Source: an uncultured Porphyromonadaceae bacterium (GTDB lineage Bacteria; Bacteroidota; Bacteroidia; Bacteroidales; Muribaculaceae). From it: a stretch of 7,092 bases of DNA. Every line of letters starts with the position of its first letter. The stretch's first letter is position 1. This document shows, in pieces, positions 1 to 5,552 of the stretch. The position numbers and the translations under genes are program-made. The notes beneath the pieces were generated by a model. That model was not told the origin of the DNA. It was given only the letters and a program-made list of their open reading frames with translations, and did no database searches. Location: the NCBI GenBank assembly GCA_947176615.1, contig CAMWRO010000152.1, positions 1 through 7,092 of the forward strand. Direction: 5' to 3'.

Positions 1-126
1 TCGCCTTTTTCCCTGAACCTCGGTCACATAGCTACAGCTATGCTCCCTCGATTCATGACAAAATCCGACTCGTGTAAACGGGCTTTGGATTCACATTTGT
101 TTTTAAACAACCTCTAAGGCAACACA
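1..126. other. upstream region of the symporter operon, with a short palindrome
   Basis: No complete gene is present. A plus-strand frame is open from base 1 to a TAA at 115-117, giving 38 codons that enter from outside the window; nothing in it is recognisable, so it could be the tail of an upstream gene or chance. A perfect 7-bp inverted repeat with a 2-bp spacer (CATAGCT-AC-AGCTATG) lies at 27-42. A poor -7-like box (cAcaTTTG, 92-99) stands 28 bases before the symporter start and could drive the operon, but I see no convincing -33 element at the right distance. Confidence 0.3.
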
Positions 127-1545
127 ATGATTGAATCAATCGGACAGACAGTCACCGCCGTTGCCGACTTCCTATGCGGCTACCCCCTGTTTTTCGCCCT
201 GATAGGCGGGGGACTCTATCTGTTTCTCTCATCGGGGATGGTCTCCTTGCGCCGCCTGCCCGACGCGCTGCGCGAGTTGCGCTCGGGACGCGCCTCGGAA
301 TCGGGACAGCAGATCAGCTCGGTCGAGGCGCTGGCCTCGGTCGTGGCCGCCACAGTCGGGATGGGCAACATCGCCGGTGTGGCCATCGCGCTCGTCATGG
401 GTGGTCCCGGAGCGATATTCTGGATGTGGGTCAGCGCACTCGTCGGCATGTCGACCAAATTTCATGAGGGAGTGCTCACAACCAAGTTCAAGTCATCCGC
501 CCCCGACGGCCGTTCAGTCGGCGGCACAATGTATATTATCGAGAAGGGACTCGGACCGCGATGGCGGTGGCTTGCGGTGACATTTGCCGTGGCCGGAATG
601 CTCGGCACACTGGCAATCATGAATGTCAACCAGCTCACCGAGGCTGTCGTCACCACCTTCACCACCCCGCAGGGACTTGCCGACAATGCCGTTCTGACCT
701 CGGTGTCGGGAATCGCGGGATGGAGCAACGACTCATCGTTCCGTCTCATTTTCGGCATCAGCGTCGCCATGCTCGTCGCCCTTGTGGCTCTCGGCGGCAT
801 CAGGCGCATCGCCCGCGTCGCCTCGTGGCTCGTCCCCTTCATGGTGGGTCTCTACTTCATCCTCGTCCTCTACATCATCGCCACCAATATCCACGGTGTC
901 CCCGGCGTGTTCCGCTCCATTTTCAGCGAGGCGTTCAACCTCCGTGCCGGCTGGGGCGCGCTTGCCGGAATCGCCATTATCGGCGCCCGCCGCGCCGCGC
1001 TTGTCAACGATGCGGGGGTCGGGACAGCCACGATAATGCACGGCGCATCTGACAACCGCGAGCCTGTCCGCGAAGGACTCGTCGCCATGCTCGGCCCCGC
1101 GATTGACTCGGGATTCGTCTGCACACTCACCGCCCTCGCCATCCTGCTGTGCGGCGACATACCTGCCGACGGCGGGGTCAAGGGACTCGAAATCGCCATG
1201 AACGCTTTCCATTCGGCAATTCCCGGAGGAAAATACCTGCTGATGGCAATCGTCCTGTGTTTTGCCCTCTCCTCCATGTTCAGCTACTCATTCTACGGCA
1301 CCCGCTGCGCCGCCTACCTGTGGGGCGAACAACGAGCACGGTGGTACACATGGTTTTTCATCGCCACCCTCGTCATTTTCGCCGTCATGCCACTGGGTGT
1401 CGCCGTCGGGTTCTGCGACCTGTTCTACGCCCTCATGGCCTTCCCCACCATGCTGACCCTGATTCTCATGCGACGCCATGTCGCCGACAGTCTCGCCTCA
1501 CCCGTCATCACTGAAAAACCAATCCCCACCAATACAACATCATGA
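127..1545 (+). CDS. alanine/glycine:cation symporter family (AGCS) transporter
   Basis: This is an inner-membrane secondary transporter expected to import a small amino acid such as alanine or glycine with Na+ or H+. At 472 residues it has normal family length, with about ten to eleven hydrophobic segments. The family signature is intact: GGPGAIFWMWVSALVGM at residues 92-108, preceded by VGMGNIAGVAIAL at 77-89, which corresponds to the conserved glycine-rich N-terminal motif (usually GTGNIAGVA; here the T is M). The second conserved block reads ARRAALVNDAGVGTATIMH at about 287-305, where well-studied members have a FSNEAGxGSAPIAHA-like sequence. It is therefore a divergent branch, and substrate and coupling ion cannot be read from sequence. 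The ATG at 127 starts just before the first hydrophobic segment; there is no Shine-Dalgarno, as is usual in Bacteroidota. The stop overlaps the next gene's ATG, so the two are probably cotranscribed and translationally coupled. Confidence 0.92.
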   Translation: MIESIGQTVTAVADFLCGYPLFFALIGGGLYLFLSSGMVSLRRLPDALRELRSGRASESGQQISSVEALASVVAATVGMGNIAGVAIALVMGGPGAIFWMWVSALVGMSTKFHEGVLTTKFKSSAPDGRSVGGTMYIIEKGLGPRWRWLAVTFAVAGMLGTLAIMNVNQLTEAVVTTFTTPQGLADNAVLTSVSGIAGWSNDSSFRLIFGISVAMLVALVALGGIRRIARVASWLVPFMVGLYFILVLYIIATNIHGVPGVFRSIFSEAFNLRAGWGALAGIAIIGARRAALVNDAGVGTATIMHGASDNREPVREGLVAMLGPAIDSGFVCTLTALAILLCGDIPADGGVKGLEIAMNAFHSAIPGGKYLLMAIVLCFALSSMFSYSFYGTRCAAYLWGEQRARWYTWFFIATLVIFAVMPLGVAVGFCDLFYALMAFPTMLTLILMRRHVADSLASPVITEKPIPTNTTS

Positions 1546-2708
1546 CTGAAACAATCAAGAAACATGCGCGTGTCGATGTCGCCGACGTGCTGAGAGGGTT
1601 TGCCGTTCTGGCCATTATCCTGCTCCATTCCATCGAGCATTTCAACTTCTATTCCTTCCCCGACACAGCGGGACAACCTGACTGGTTGAATTTCACTGAC
1701 AAGGCTATCTGGAACGGCCTTTTCTTCGCTTTCGGCGGCAAAGCCTACGCGATTTTCGCAATGCTTTTCGGGTTCAGTTTCTTCATTCAGCATGACAACC
1801 AGCGCATGCGCGGCGAGGATTTCCGTCTGCGGTTCTGCTGGCGATTGCTGATTCTCTTTATCATCGGCAATATCGACGCCTGCTTTTTCACCGGCGAGAT
1901 ACTTGTGATGTATGCGCTCATCGGTTTTGTACTGGTGCTGACATGCAAGCTGCCCACTAAATGGATTATCGCCCTAAGCGCCGCGTGCCTGTTGCAGCCG
2001 GTGTGCATCTATCAGATTATCCGCGCTCTGATTTCTCCCGAATATACTATCGCCACTATCAACTCGGGGCCATTCTGGGCCGAGACATTCCGGGTCCAGA
2101 CCGAAGGGTCGTTCCTTGAGACAGTGCGTGTCAACCTGTGGGAAGGACAGCTTGCGTCACTCGCATGGGCGTGGGAACACGGACGCATATTCCAGACTGC
2201 CGGACTGTTCATGGCAGGTATGCTCATCGGCCGCGCCGGATGGTTCAACCGCGAGCATCTCGGCACATGGGGCCGCGTGCTCGCCATTGCCACTGTCTGC
2301 TACTTCCCCCTCTCGGGCCTCGACAATCTCGCTCCCGGCTATATCGACAACCCCAACATCAAGACACCTCTCCACATCATTCTTTCGTCCCTCGCCAACC
2401 TCAGTTTCATGCTGATGCTGACCTCGGGAATCATCTTCGGTTATTACCGCACACAGGGATTCAGCCGACTGCTGACGGCCCTGATTCCTTACGGCAAAAT
2501 GAGCATGACCAACTATGTCACCCAAGGCATCATCGGCTCGGCCATATATTATCACTGGGGATTCTACACCCGTCTCGGCATCACCGCCAGCCTCCTCGTC
2601 GGCATCGCCATCTTCGTCGTGCAATACATCTTCTGCCGTTTCTGGACAGGCCGCCACAACCACGGCCCTCTCGAATACATCTGGAAACGCGCCACTTGGA
2701 TTTGGTAA
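1542..2708 (+). CDS. DUF418 domain-containing membrane protein (YeiB-like)
   Basis: This is a multi-pass inner-membrane protein of 388 residues with about nine to ten hydrophobic segments. The N-terminus (RVDVADVLRGFAVLAIILLHS, residues 10-30, histidines at 29 and 33) resembles the first helix of the membrane acyltransferase superfamily. The C-terminus is typical of DUF418: PYGKMSMTNY at 316-325, then a transmembrane pair, a Cys/Trp-containing segment, and GPLEYIWK at 375-382. By homology it may transfer an acyl group to an extracytoplasmic substrate, but this family's reaction is not established and no substrate can be inferred. The ATG sits inside the ATGA overlap with the symporter gene, which fixes the start and implies coupled expression. 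A 6-bp inverted repeat spans the stop codon (2694-2716) but has no T-tract, so the operon's terminator is not evident. Alternative: a related acetyltransferase-like family. Confidence 0.88.
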   Translation: MTETIKKHARVDVADVLRGFAVLAIILLHSIEHFNFYSFPDTAGQPDWLNFTDKAIWNGLFFAFGGKAYAIFAMLFGFSFFIQHDNQRMRGEDFRLRFCWRLLILFIIGNIDACFFTGEILVMYALIGFVLVLTCKLPTKWIIALSAACLLQPVCIYQIIRALISPEYTIATINSGPFWAETFRVQTEGSFLETVRVNLWEGQLASLAWAWEHGRIFQTAGLFMAGMLIGRAGWFNREHLGTWGRVLAIATVCYFPLSGLDNLAPGYIDNPNIKTPLHIILSSLANLSFMLMLTSGIIFGYYRTQGFSRLLTALIPYGKMSMTNYVTQGIIGSAIYYHWGFYTRLGITASLLVGIAIFVVQYIFCRFWTGRHNHGPLEYIWKRATWIW

Positions 2709-2795
2709 ACCCAAGTCCCCGGAGCCGCTATGGAAAAAGCGTCAGAATGTGGAATCGGGTGTGTTTGTCCCGGCATTGCGATTTATCGCGTATAG

Positions 2796-2830
2796 CAATT
2801 ATCAATTGTCAATTCTCAATTCTCCATTGA
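2796..2830. repeat. 7-bp tandem repeat, CAATTNT
   Basis: Four consecutive heptamers (CAATTAT, CAATTGT, CAATTCT, CAATTCT) fill 2796-2823, and a degenerate fifth (CCATTGA) follows at 2824-2830. The array ends two bases before the left 137-bp direct repeat. Short AT-rich heptamer arrays of this type are seen between genes in other bacteria; no function is evident here. Confidence 0.75.
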
Positions 2831-2865
2831 AAAATGCGACATTATCGCATTACACCCCCTGTTTT

Positions 2866-2906
2866 TTCATGTGTATCTTTGCTGAAAAAAGCAAGATACA
2901 CATGAA
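2866..2906 (+). promoter_or_regulatory. palindrome covering -7 box and start codon (left copy)
   Basis: Two perfect 14-base arms (2866-2879 and 2893-2906) are followed inward by three more base pairs after one bulged T, with a short A-rich loop. The left arm contains most of the Bacteroidota -7 element TAtcTTTG (2874-2881). The right arm contains the ATG at 2902. It is identical to the right copy at 5512-5552; here it leads only into the truncated gene fragment. Confidence 0.75.
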
Positions 2907-2969
2907 CCCTCCGAAAACCACCCCTTACCTCGTCTCTGACCGCGCCTTCCGCATCATCATGACCGAGGT
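2902..2969 (+). pseudogene. 5' fragment of the small gene at 5548-6024
   Basis: The first 22 codons (MNPPKTTPYLVSDRAFRIIM and two more) are identical at the nucleotide level to the start of the intact small gene at 5548. After base 2969 the similarity ends and the frame enters unrelated sequence. It stays open to a stop at 3262-3264, but that extension runs through a hairpin, through the terminator of the opposing gene and into the antisense of the LRR gene. I therefore treat it as a broken copy. It still has the promoter-like upstream sequence, so a short chimeric peptide could be made. Confidence 0.7.
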
Positions 2970-3004
2970 GCAAGATGGCACACCCTCCGAGGTCTTCATA
3001 GCGA

Positions 3005-3036
3005 CATCCCCGCAATCCTTGCGGATTGCGGGGATG
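3005..3036. repeat. perfect 14-bp inverted repeat (REP-like hairpin)
   Basis: CATCCCCGCAATCC (3005-3018) and its exact reverse complement (3023-3036) flank a 4-base loop TTGC. No T-tract follows on either strand, so it is not a typical intrinsic terminator. Its core, CAATCCTTGCGGATTGC (3013-3029), recurs with one change at 3064-3080, exactly 51 bases downstream, which looks like an interspersed palindromic repeat. Confidence 0.7.
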
Positions 3037-3063
3037 AATGGCAGGTGGTTTCACGGGACTACC

Positions 3064-3080
3064 CAATCCTTGCAGATTGC
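3064..3080. repeat. second copy of the CAATCCTTGC-RGATTGC motif
   Basis: This stretch matches 16 of 17 bases with 3013-3029 and has the same imperfect self-complementarity (CAATC...GATTG). The 51-base spacing keeps both copies in the same reading frame. Confidence 0.6.
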
Positions 3081-3103
3081 ACCGGATTCTGCAACGCCGG
3101 TCG

Positions 3104-3158
3104 GACATAAAAACACAAACGACCGCACAGAGAGACTTTTCTCCATGCGGTCGCTTGT
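3104..3158 (-). terminator. intrinsic terminator of the LRR gene
   Basis: An 8-bp GC-rich stem (CGACCGCA 3120-3127 with TGCGGTCG 3146-3153) is extended after one mismatch by ACAA/TTGT (3115-3118, 3155-3158); part of the loop can pair as well. Read on the minus strand it lies 22 bases after the LRR stop codon and is followed by a T-rich run (3104-3114, TGTTTTTATG-like). This is the classic Rho-independent layout. It sits in a convergent position, but the T-run favours the minus strand only. Confidence 0.8.
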
Positions 3159-3179
3159 ATTATATATCGTCGGAAACTA

Positions 3180-4529
3180 TTATCTTACTGCAATCTTGAA
3201 CGTCTTGCCGAGGAGTTTGACGATATATATTCCACCGGTAAGATCATTGATGGCGGTATCATGACCATGATAGACCACTCGGCCGCTGAGGTCATATACA
3301 TCAATCACCGCGTCGGGCACGGGAGAATTGACCACAATGCTGCTCCCCTCTACGGTCACACCGACCTCGTCGCGGGTAACGCTATCGACCTTACTCATAT
3401 TGGGGTAATCATATTCTGTTATATTCCAGAAATTTTTCCAACCGTCAGCCGCCTGATAAGCCTCAAGAGTTCCCTTGGGGACATAAAGTGTCGTATTAAT
3501 ATAAATCTTATTGTCAAAGTCTCTTTTCACAGTTGGAGGCACCGATGCTTTTACATATATCTCAGTGAGACTGTTACAAGGAATGTCAGAACCAGCATAA
3601 ACACTACTAACGTTTTCTCCCAAAATCAGAGTCGTTAATGAACTGCATTCCCATAAAGAATAATTTTCTTCACAAAATCCTCCAAATTCTACTTTTTTGA
3701 GAGTTTTGATATACTCAAGTGGATAATATTGATTCTCAGAAGTCAGAGGCCGACCGATATACGCTTCTCTAATCCGGAACAGAGTTCGATAGCTAGAATT
3801 AGCATTATACCCAAAAGTCCCAAATCCAAAAGCAACATCGCTGTCGCTGATTTTTAACACGTTAATATATTTAATCGGAGCTATAAACCAAGATCCGAAA
3901 CCGTTGATGCCGCTCCCAATTTGTAGCTTTCTAAAATTAGAACAACCATCTAATATTTTATCACCAACAGATGTCACACTATTGGGAATAATCAATCCTT
4001 CAATACCGGAATCAGAAAAACATGATTCGCCAATAGTTTCTAACCCTTCTGACAAGTTCACAGTCTTTAACAATTTGCACCTCTCGAATGCACTCTTACC
4101 GATTGAGGTAACCGAATTGGGTATCGTGACTGAGGTCAGACCGCTGCAACCAGAGAACGCAGAATCCCCGATTGAGGTAACCGAATTGGGTATCGTGACT
4201 GAGGTCAGACCGCTGCAACCAGAGAACGCAGAATCCCCGATTGAGGTAACCGAATTGGGTATCGTGACTGAGGTCAGACCGCGGCTGACACAGAACGCAG
4301 AAGACCCGATTGAGGTAACCGAAAGGGTGCGGTTATTATAGTTTACTGTCGAAGGGATAACGATATCTCCTTCATATTTTACATCTCCTGACGCAACTTT
4401 AACTGTCAGATCTGACAAAGATACAACAGTATAATAAATTCCGTCAACCTCGAAATCATAGGCCGATGCCGTGATGGAGGTGAATAGCATTGACAGCATC
4501 AATGCCGCCTTTTGAAATAAATTTTTCAT
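3180..4529 (-). CDS. secreted BspA-like leucine-rich-repeat protein with Por/T9SS-type tail
   Basis: This is a 449-residue exported protein, probably acting at the cell surface or outside the cell in binding. Residues 1-23 form a signal peptide ending ASA before Y24. Residues about 68-200 are LRR_5/BspA-type repeats of 23 residues with the pattern LTSVTIPNSVTSIGxSAFxGCSG. Units become divergent after about residue 145 and continue to about 350 (ending LYVPKGTLEAYQAADGWKNF, common in these proteins). Residues 379-449 look like a Por-secretion/T9SS type A sorting domain: IDVYDLSGR at 409-417 and GGIYIVKLLGKTFKIAVR at 432-449. Whether the host has a type IX system cannot be seen here. Some units are identical in DNA (see the 69-bp repeat). 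The ATG at 4529 is fixed by the signal peptide. The gene is more AT-rich than the operons at either side and ends at a clear terminator. The ligand is unknown. Confidence 0.88.
   Translation of the reverse strand: MKNLFQKAALMLSMLFTSITASAYDFEVDGIYYTVVSLSDLTVKVASGDVKYEGDIVIPSTVNYNNRTLSVTSIGSSAFCVSRGLTSVTIPNSVTSIGDSAFSGCSGLTSVTIPNSVTSIGDSAFSGCSGLTSVTIPNSVTSIGKSAFERCKLLKTVNLSEGLETIGESCFSDSGIEGLIIPNSVTSVGDKILDGCSNFRKLQIGSGINGFGSWFIAPIKYINVLKISDSDVAFGFGTFGYNANSSYRTLFRIREAYIGRPLTSENQYYPLEYIKTLKKVEFGGFCEENYSLWECSSLTTLILGENVSSVYAGSDIPCNSLTEIYVKASVPPTVKRDFDNKIYINTTLYVPKGTLEAYQAADGWKNFWNITEYDYPNMSKVDSVTRDEVGVTVEGSSIVVNSPVPDAVIDVYDLSGRVVYHGHDTAINDLTGGIYIVKLLGKTFKIAVR
4101..4323 (-). repeat. 69-bp tandem repeats inside the LRR gene
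   Basis: Units start at 4101, 4170, 4239 and 4308. The units at 4101-4169 and 4170-4238 are identical. The unit at 4239-4307 is identical over its first 40-odd bases and then differs, and the last is a 16-base partial. Each unit encodes one 23-residue LRR (residues about 69-143). Such perfect, in-frame units allow repeat number to change by slippage or recombination without frameshift. Confidence 0.92.
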
Positions 4530-4590
4530 CCGTAATAATTTTTGATTTTTTGTTGGTTAATGAAATTTCAATTGAGAAATAGTTATGTTA

Positions 4591-4598
4591 TAAAACTA
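4591..4598 (-). promoter_or_regulatory. possible -7 box for the LRR gene
   Basis: On the minus strand this reads TAGTTTTA, one base off the Bacteroidota TAnnTTTG element, about 60 bases before the LRR ATG. I see no clear -33 TTG at the expected distance, so this is weak. The 117-base gap between the HEPN-like gene and the LRR gene allows separate promoters. Confidence 0.3.
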
Positions 4599-4646
4599 AG
4601 AATCGCAATACTTGATTTTTAACTTAGACCATGCTTTATCATTGCG

Positions 4647-5069
4647 TTAGTCGGCAATTATCGCGTCAACAATCTGATTGAATGCAGTTTCACCAATACG
4701 ACCGAAACAACTTATTTTACGTTCTGTTCTATTGTTATTGCAGCGATAGTCGATAATTGTTACATATCCATTGCTTTTGGATATATAGCAATGTGCAATT
4801 GAATTGCGCACATGCTTAATAAAGTGAGCAATAGTTTTTCCATCAGACATCCAGAAGGATCCGTCTTCAACAACGGCCTTTTTCTTTTCAATAGTTGCAT
4901 GTTGTGACTTGAATAGTTTCAGCTGATTCTTAATTACCCGCAGCTTTGGAAAAGCATCAATAAGGCTTACCTCGCTATTATCATTTTCTTGAGCATACTT
5001 TTCCCATCGTGCAAGAAACTGATATAAACGCGCATGGCTATCCTTGCTTTTAAACCCGTTTATGTTCAT
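4647..5069 (-). CDS. HEPN-like protein, putative RNase
   Basis: This protein has 140 residues, no signal peptide or membrane segment, and is mostly helical in appearance. The key feature is FIKHVRNSIAHCYI at about residues 83-96, containing R88-N89-S90-I91-A92-H93. This matches the HEPN RNase motif Rx4-6H with the usual polar residue after the arginine. It is followed by a beta-like segment (GYVTIIDYR, 101-109), as in small stand-alone HEPN families such as that of pEK499 p136. HEPN proteins of this kind are often toxins or defence RNases; activity here is inference from the motif. No nucleotidyltransferase (MNT) or other antitoxin partner is adjacent. It is AT-rich, unlike the flanking operons, and lies upstream of the LRR gene on the same strand with a 117-base gap. 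The ATG at 5069 is preceded directly by AAAGG, too close for a normal Shine-Dalgarno. Confidence 0.68.
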   Translation of the reverse strand: MNINGFKSKDSHARLYQFLARWEKYAQENDNSEVSLIDAFPKLRVIKNQLKLFKSQHATIEKKKAVVEDGSFWMSDGKTIAHFIKHVRNSIAHCYISKSNGYVTIIDYRCNNNRTERKISCFGRIGETAFNQIVDAIIAD

Positions 5070-5478
5070 CCTTTATAAAACAATTGTGTGTTTCCCATCC
5101 CCCCAATGAAACGGTTTTACAAATAGAAAAAGGTGCGGGGAATGTATCTCCATCTTATCCTAAGTTCAGGTCTTGGCTTACCTATTCAGCGGATAAGACG
5201 ACAGCCCCACACCGGATAGGCATATATAATCCCACTTAGGGATAGTATATAGCTGCCGATGCAGGTGCAATTGTCTCTTATCTTCGCTGAATTTCATACG
5301 GCCAAGTTTGAACTTAGAAGATAAAATTTCAATAACACCTTTTCGACGGATTGCTCCGCCTTTCAACAATGATGTTGAATCGAGTTGAGGCTGTCTCTAC
5401 AACATTAACTGCAATTCGTTGACAAAGATATGATAAAGCAGTATATTATGCAAATAAATATCGATGATGTATCTGAAC
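5070..5478. other. AT-rich intergenic region without a convincing gene
   Basis: The best open frame is on the minus strand, 5178-5369 (63 codons). It has only a TTG start, no recognisable domain and no upstream signal, and can be extended without an ATG to a stop near 5398. It may be a decayed gene fragment. The sequence GAGGCTGTCTCTAC at 5386-5399 has the look of an insertion-sequence end, but I found no matching inverted copy in the window. The leader and promoter of the HEPN-like gene must lie near 5070-5170, without a clear TAnnTTTG box. Confidence 0.4.
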
Positions 5479-5497
5479 AATGCGACATTATCGCATT
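5479..5497. promoter_or_regulatory. operator-like inverted repeat AATGCGA-N5-TCGCATT
   Basis: Perfect 7-bp arms are separated by CATTA, with the centre about 45 bases before the likely transcription start and thus over the place where a -33 element would be. No good -33 TTTG is visible, so a regulator binding here is plausible. The same site is at 2833-2851. Confidence 0.45.
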
Positions 5498-5511
5498 ACA
5501 CCCCCTGTTTT

Positions 5512-5552
5512 TTCATGTGTATCTTTGCTGAAAAAAGCAAGATACACATGAA
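5512..5552 (+). promoter_or_regulatory. promoter/start-codon palindrome of the small gene
   Basis: The 14-base arms at 5512-5525 and 5539-5552 are exact reverse complements. Three further pairs form after one bulged T, with a short A-rich loop. The -7 element TAtcTTTG is at 5520-5527, so transcription should start in the A-run near 5531-5536 and leave a leader of only about 12-17 bases before the ATG at 5548. RNA from that start lacks the left arm and cannot fold. RNA reading through from upstream contains both arms and would bury the ATG. Confidence 0.65.

Larger units (their letters stand above)
2833..2969 (+). repeat. left copy of the 137-bp perfect direct repeat
   Basis: These bases are identical, position by position, to 5479-5615 (constant offset 2646). 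The repeat begins exactly at the palindrome AATGCGA-catta-TCGCATT (2833-2851). It contains a -7 box TAtcTTTG (2874-2881) inside a long palindrome (2866-2906), then an ATG (2902) and 22 codons. Identity stops abruptly after the GAGGT at 2965-2969. Perfect identity that includes non-coding sequence and third codon positions indicates recent duplication or gene conversion. Confidence 0.95.
2970..3114. other. intergenic stretch with hairpin and decayed-looking open frame
   Basis: No gene with a start codon fits here. A plus-strand frame (third frame) is open from 2940 to TAA at 3108-3110 without any ATG. Its end contains a doubled motif, PAILADC and, 17 codons later, YPILADC, which reflects the DNA repeats at 3013-3029 and 3064-3080. 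It could be the remnant of another gene's 3' end, or simply the translation of a palindromic repeat element. Confidence 0.35.

Noticed and set aside
733..1212. A 159-codon minus-strand frame opposite the symporter gene
   Set aside because: Its composition (Asp, Glu, Gly, Ala, Val) is typical of the antisense of a membrane-protein gene, and the plus strand has a clear family match.
2694..2716. Inverted repeat ACTTGG...CCAAGT at the DUF418 stop codon as a terminator
   Set aside because: The stem is six base pairs with a long loop and no T-tract follows.
2138..2830. A 230-codon plus-strand frame overlapping the DUF418 gene
   Set aside because: It is a shadow frame, rich in Arg, His, Pro and Ser, as expected from out-of-frame reading of GC-rich coding DNA.
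2902..3264. A plus-strand reading frame continuing from the truncated small gene to 3264
   Set aside because: Only the first 22 codons match the intact gene. The rest passes through a hairpin, the opposing terminator and the antisense of the LRR gene, so it is not supported as a functional protein.
4101..4323. Regular repeats considered as a CRISPR array
   Set aside because: The units are contiguous 69-bp tandem copies without unique spacers and they encode LRRs in frame.
3904..4341. A 145-codon plus-strand frame with repeated VTELGIVTEVRPLQPENAES
   Set aside because: It is the antisense reading of the 69-bp LRR repeats; the minus-strand product has a signal peptide and known domains.
5178..5369. 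Minus-strand 63-codon frame as a gene
   Set aside because: It has a TTG start only, no recognisable domain and no promoter or leader signal; kept only as a possible remnant in the description of the region.
5464..5547. An upstream ATG adding 28 residues to the small protein
   Set aside because: It would place the start before the -7 box and read through the regulatory palindrome. The ATG at 5548 fits the promoter and is the one included in both repeat copies.
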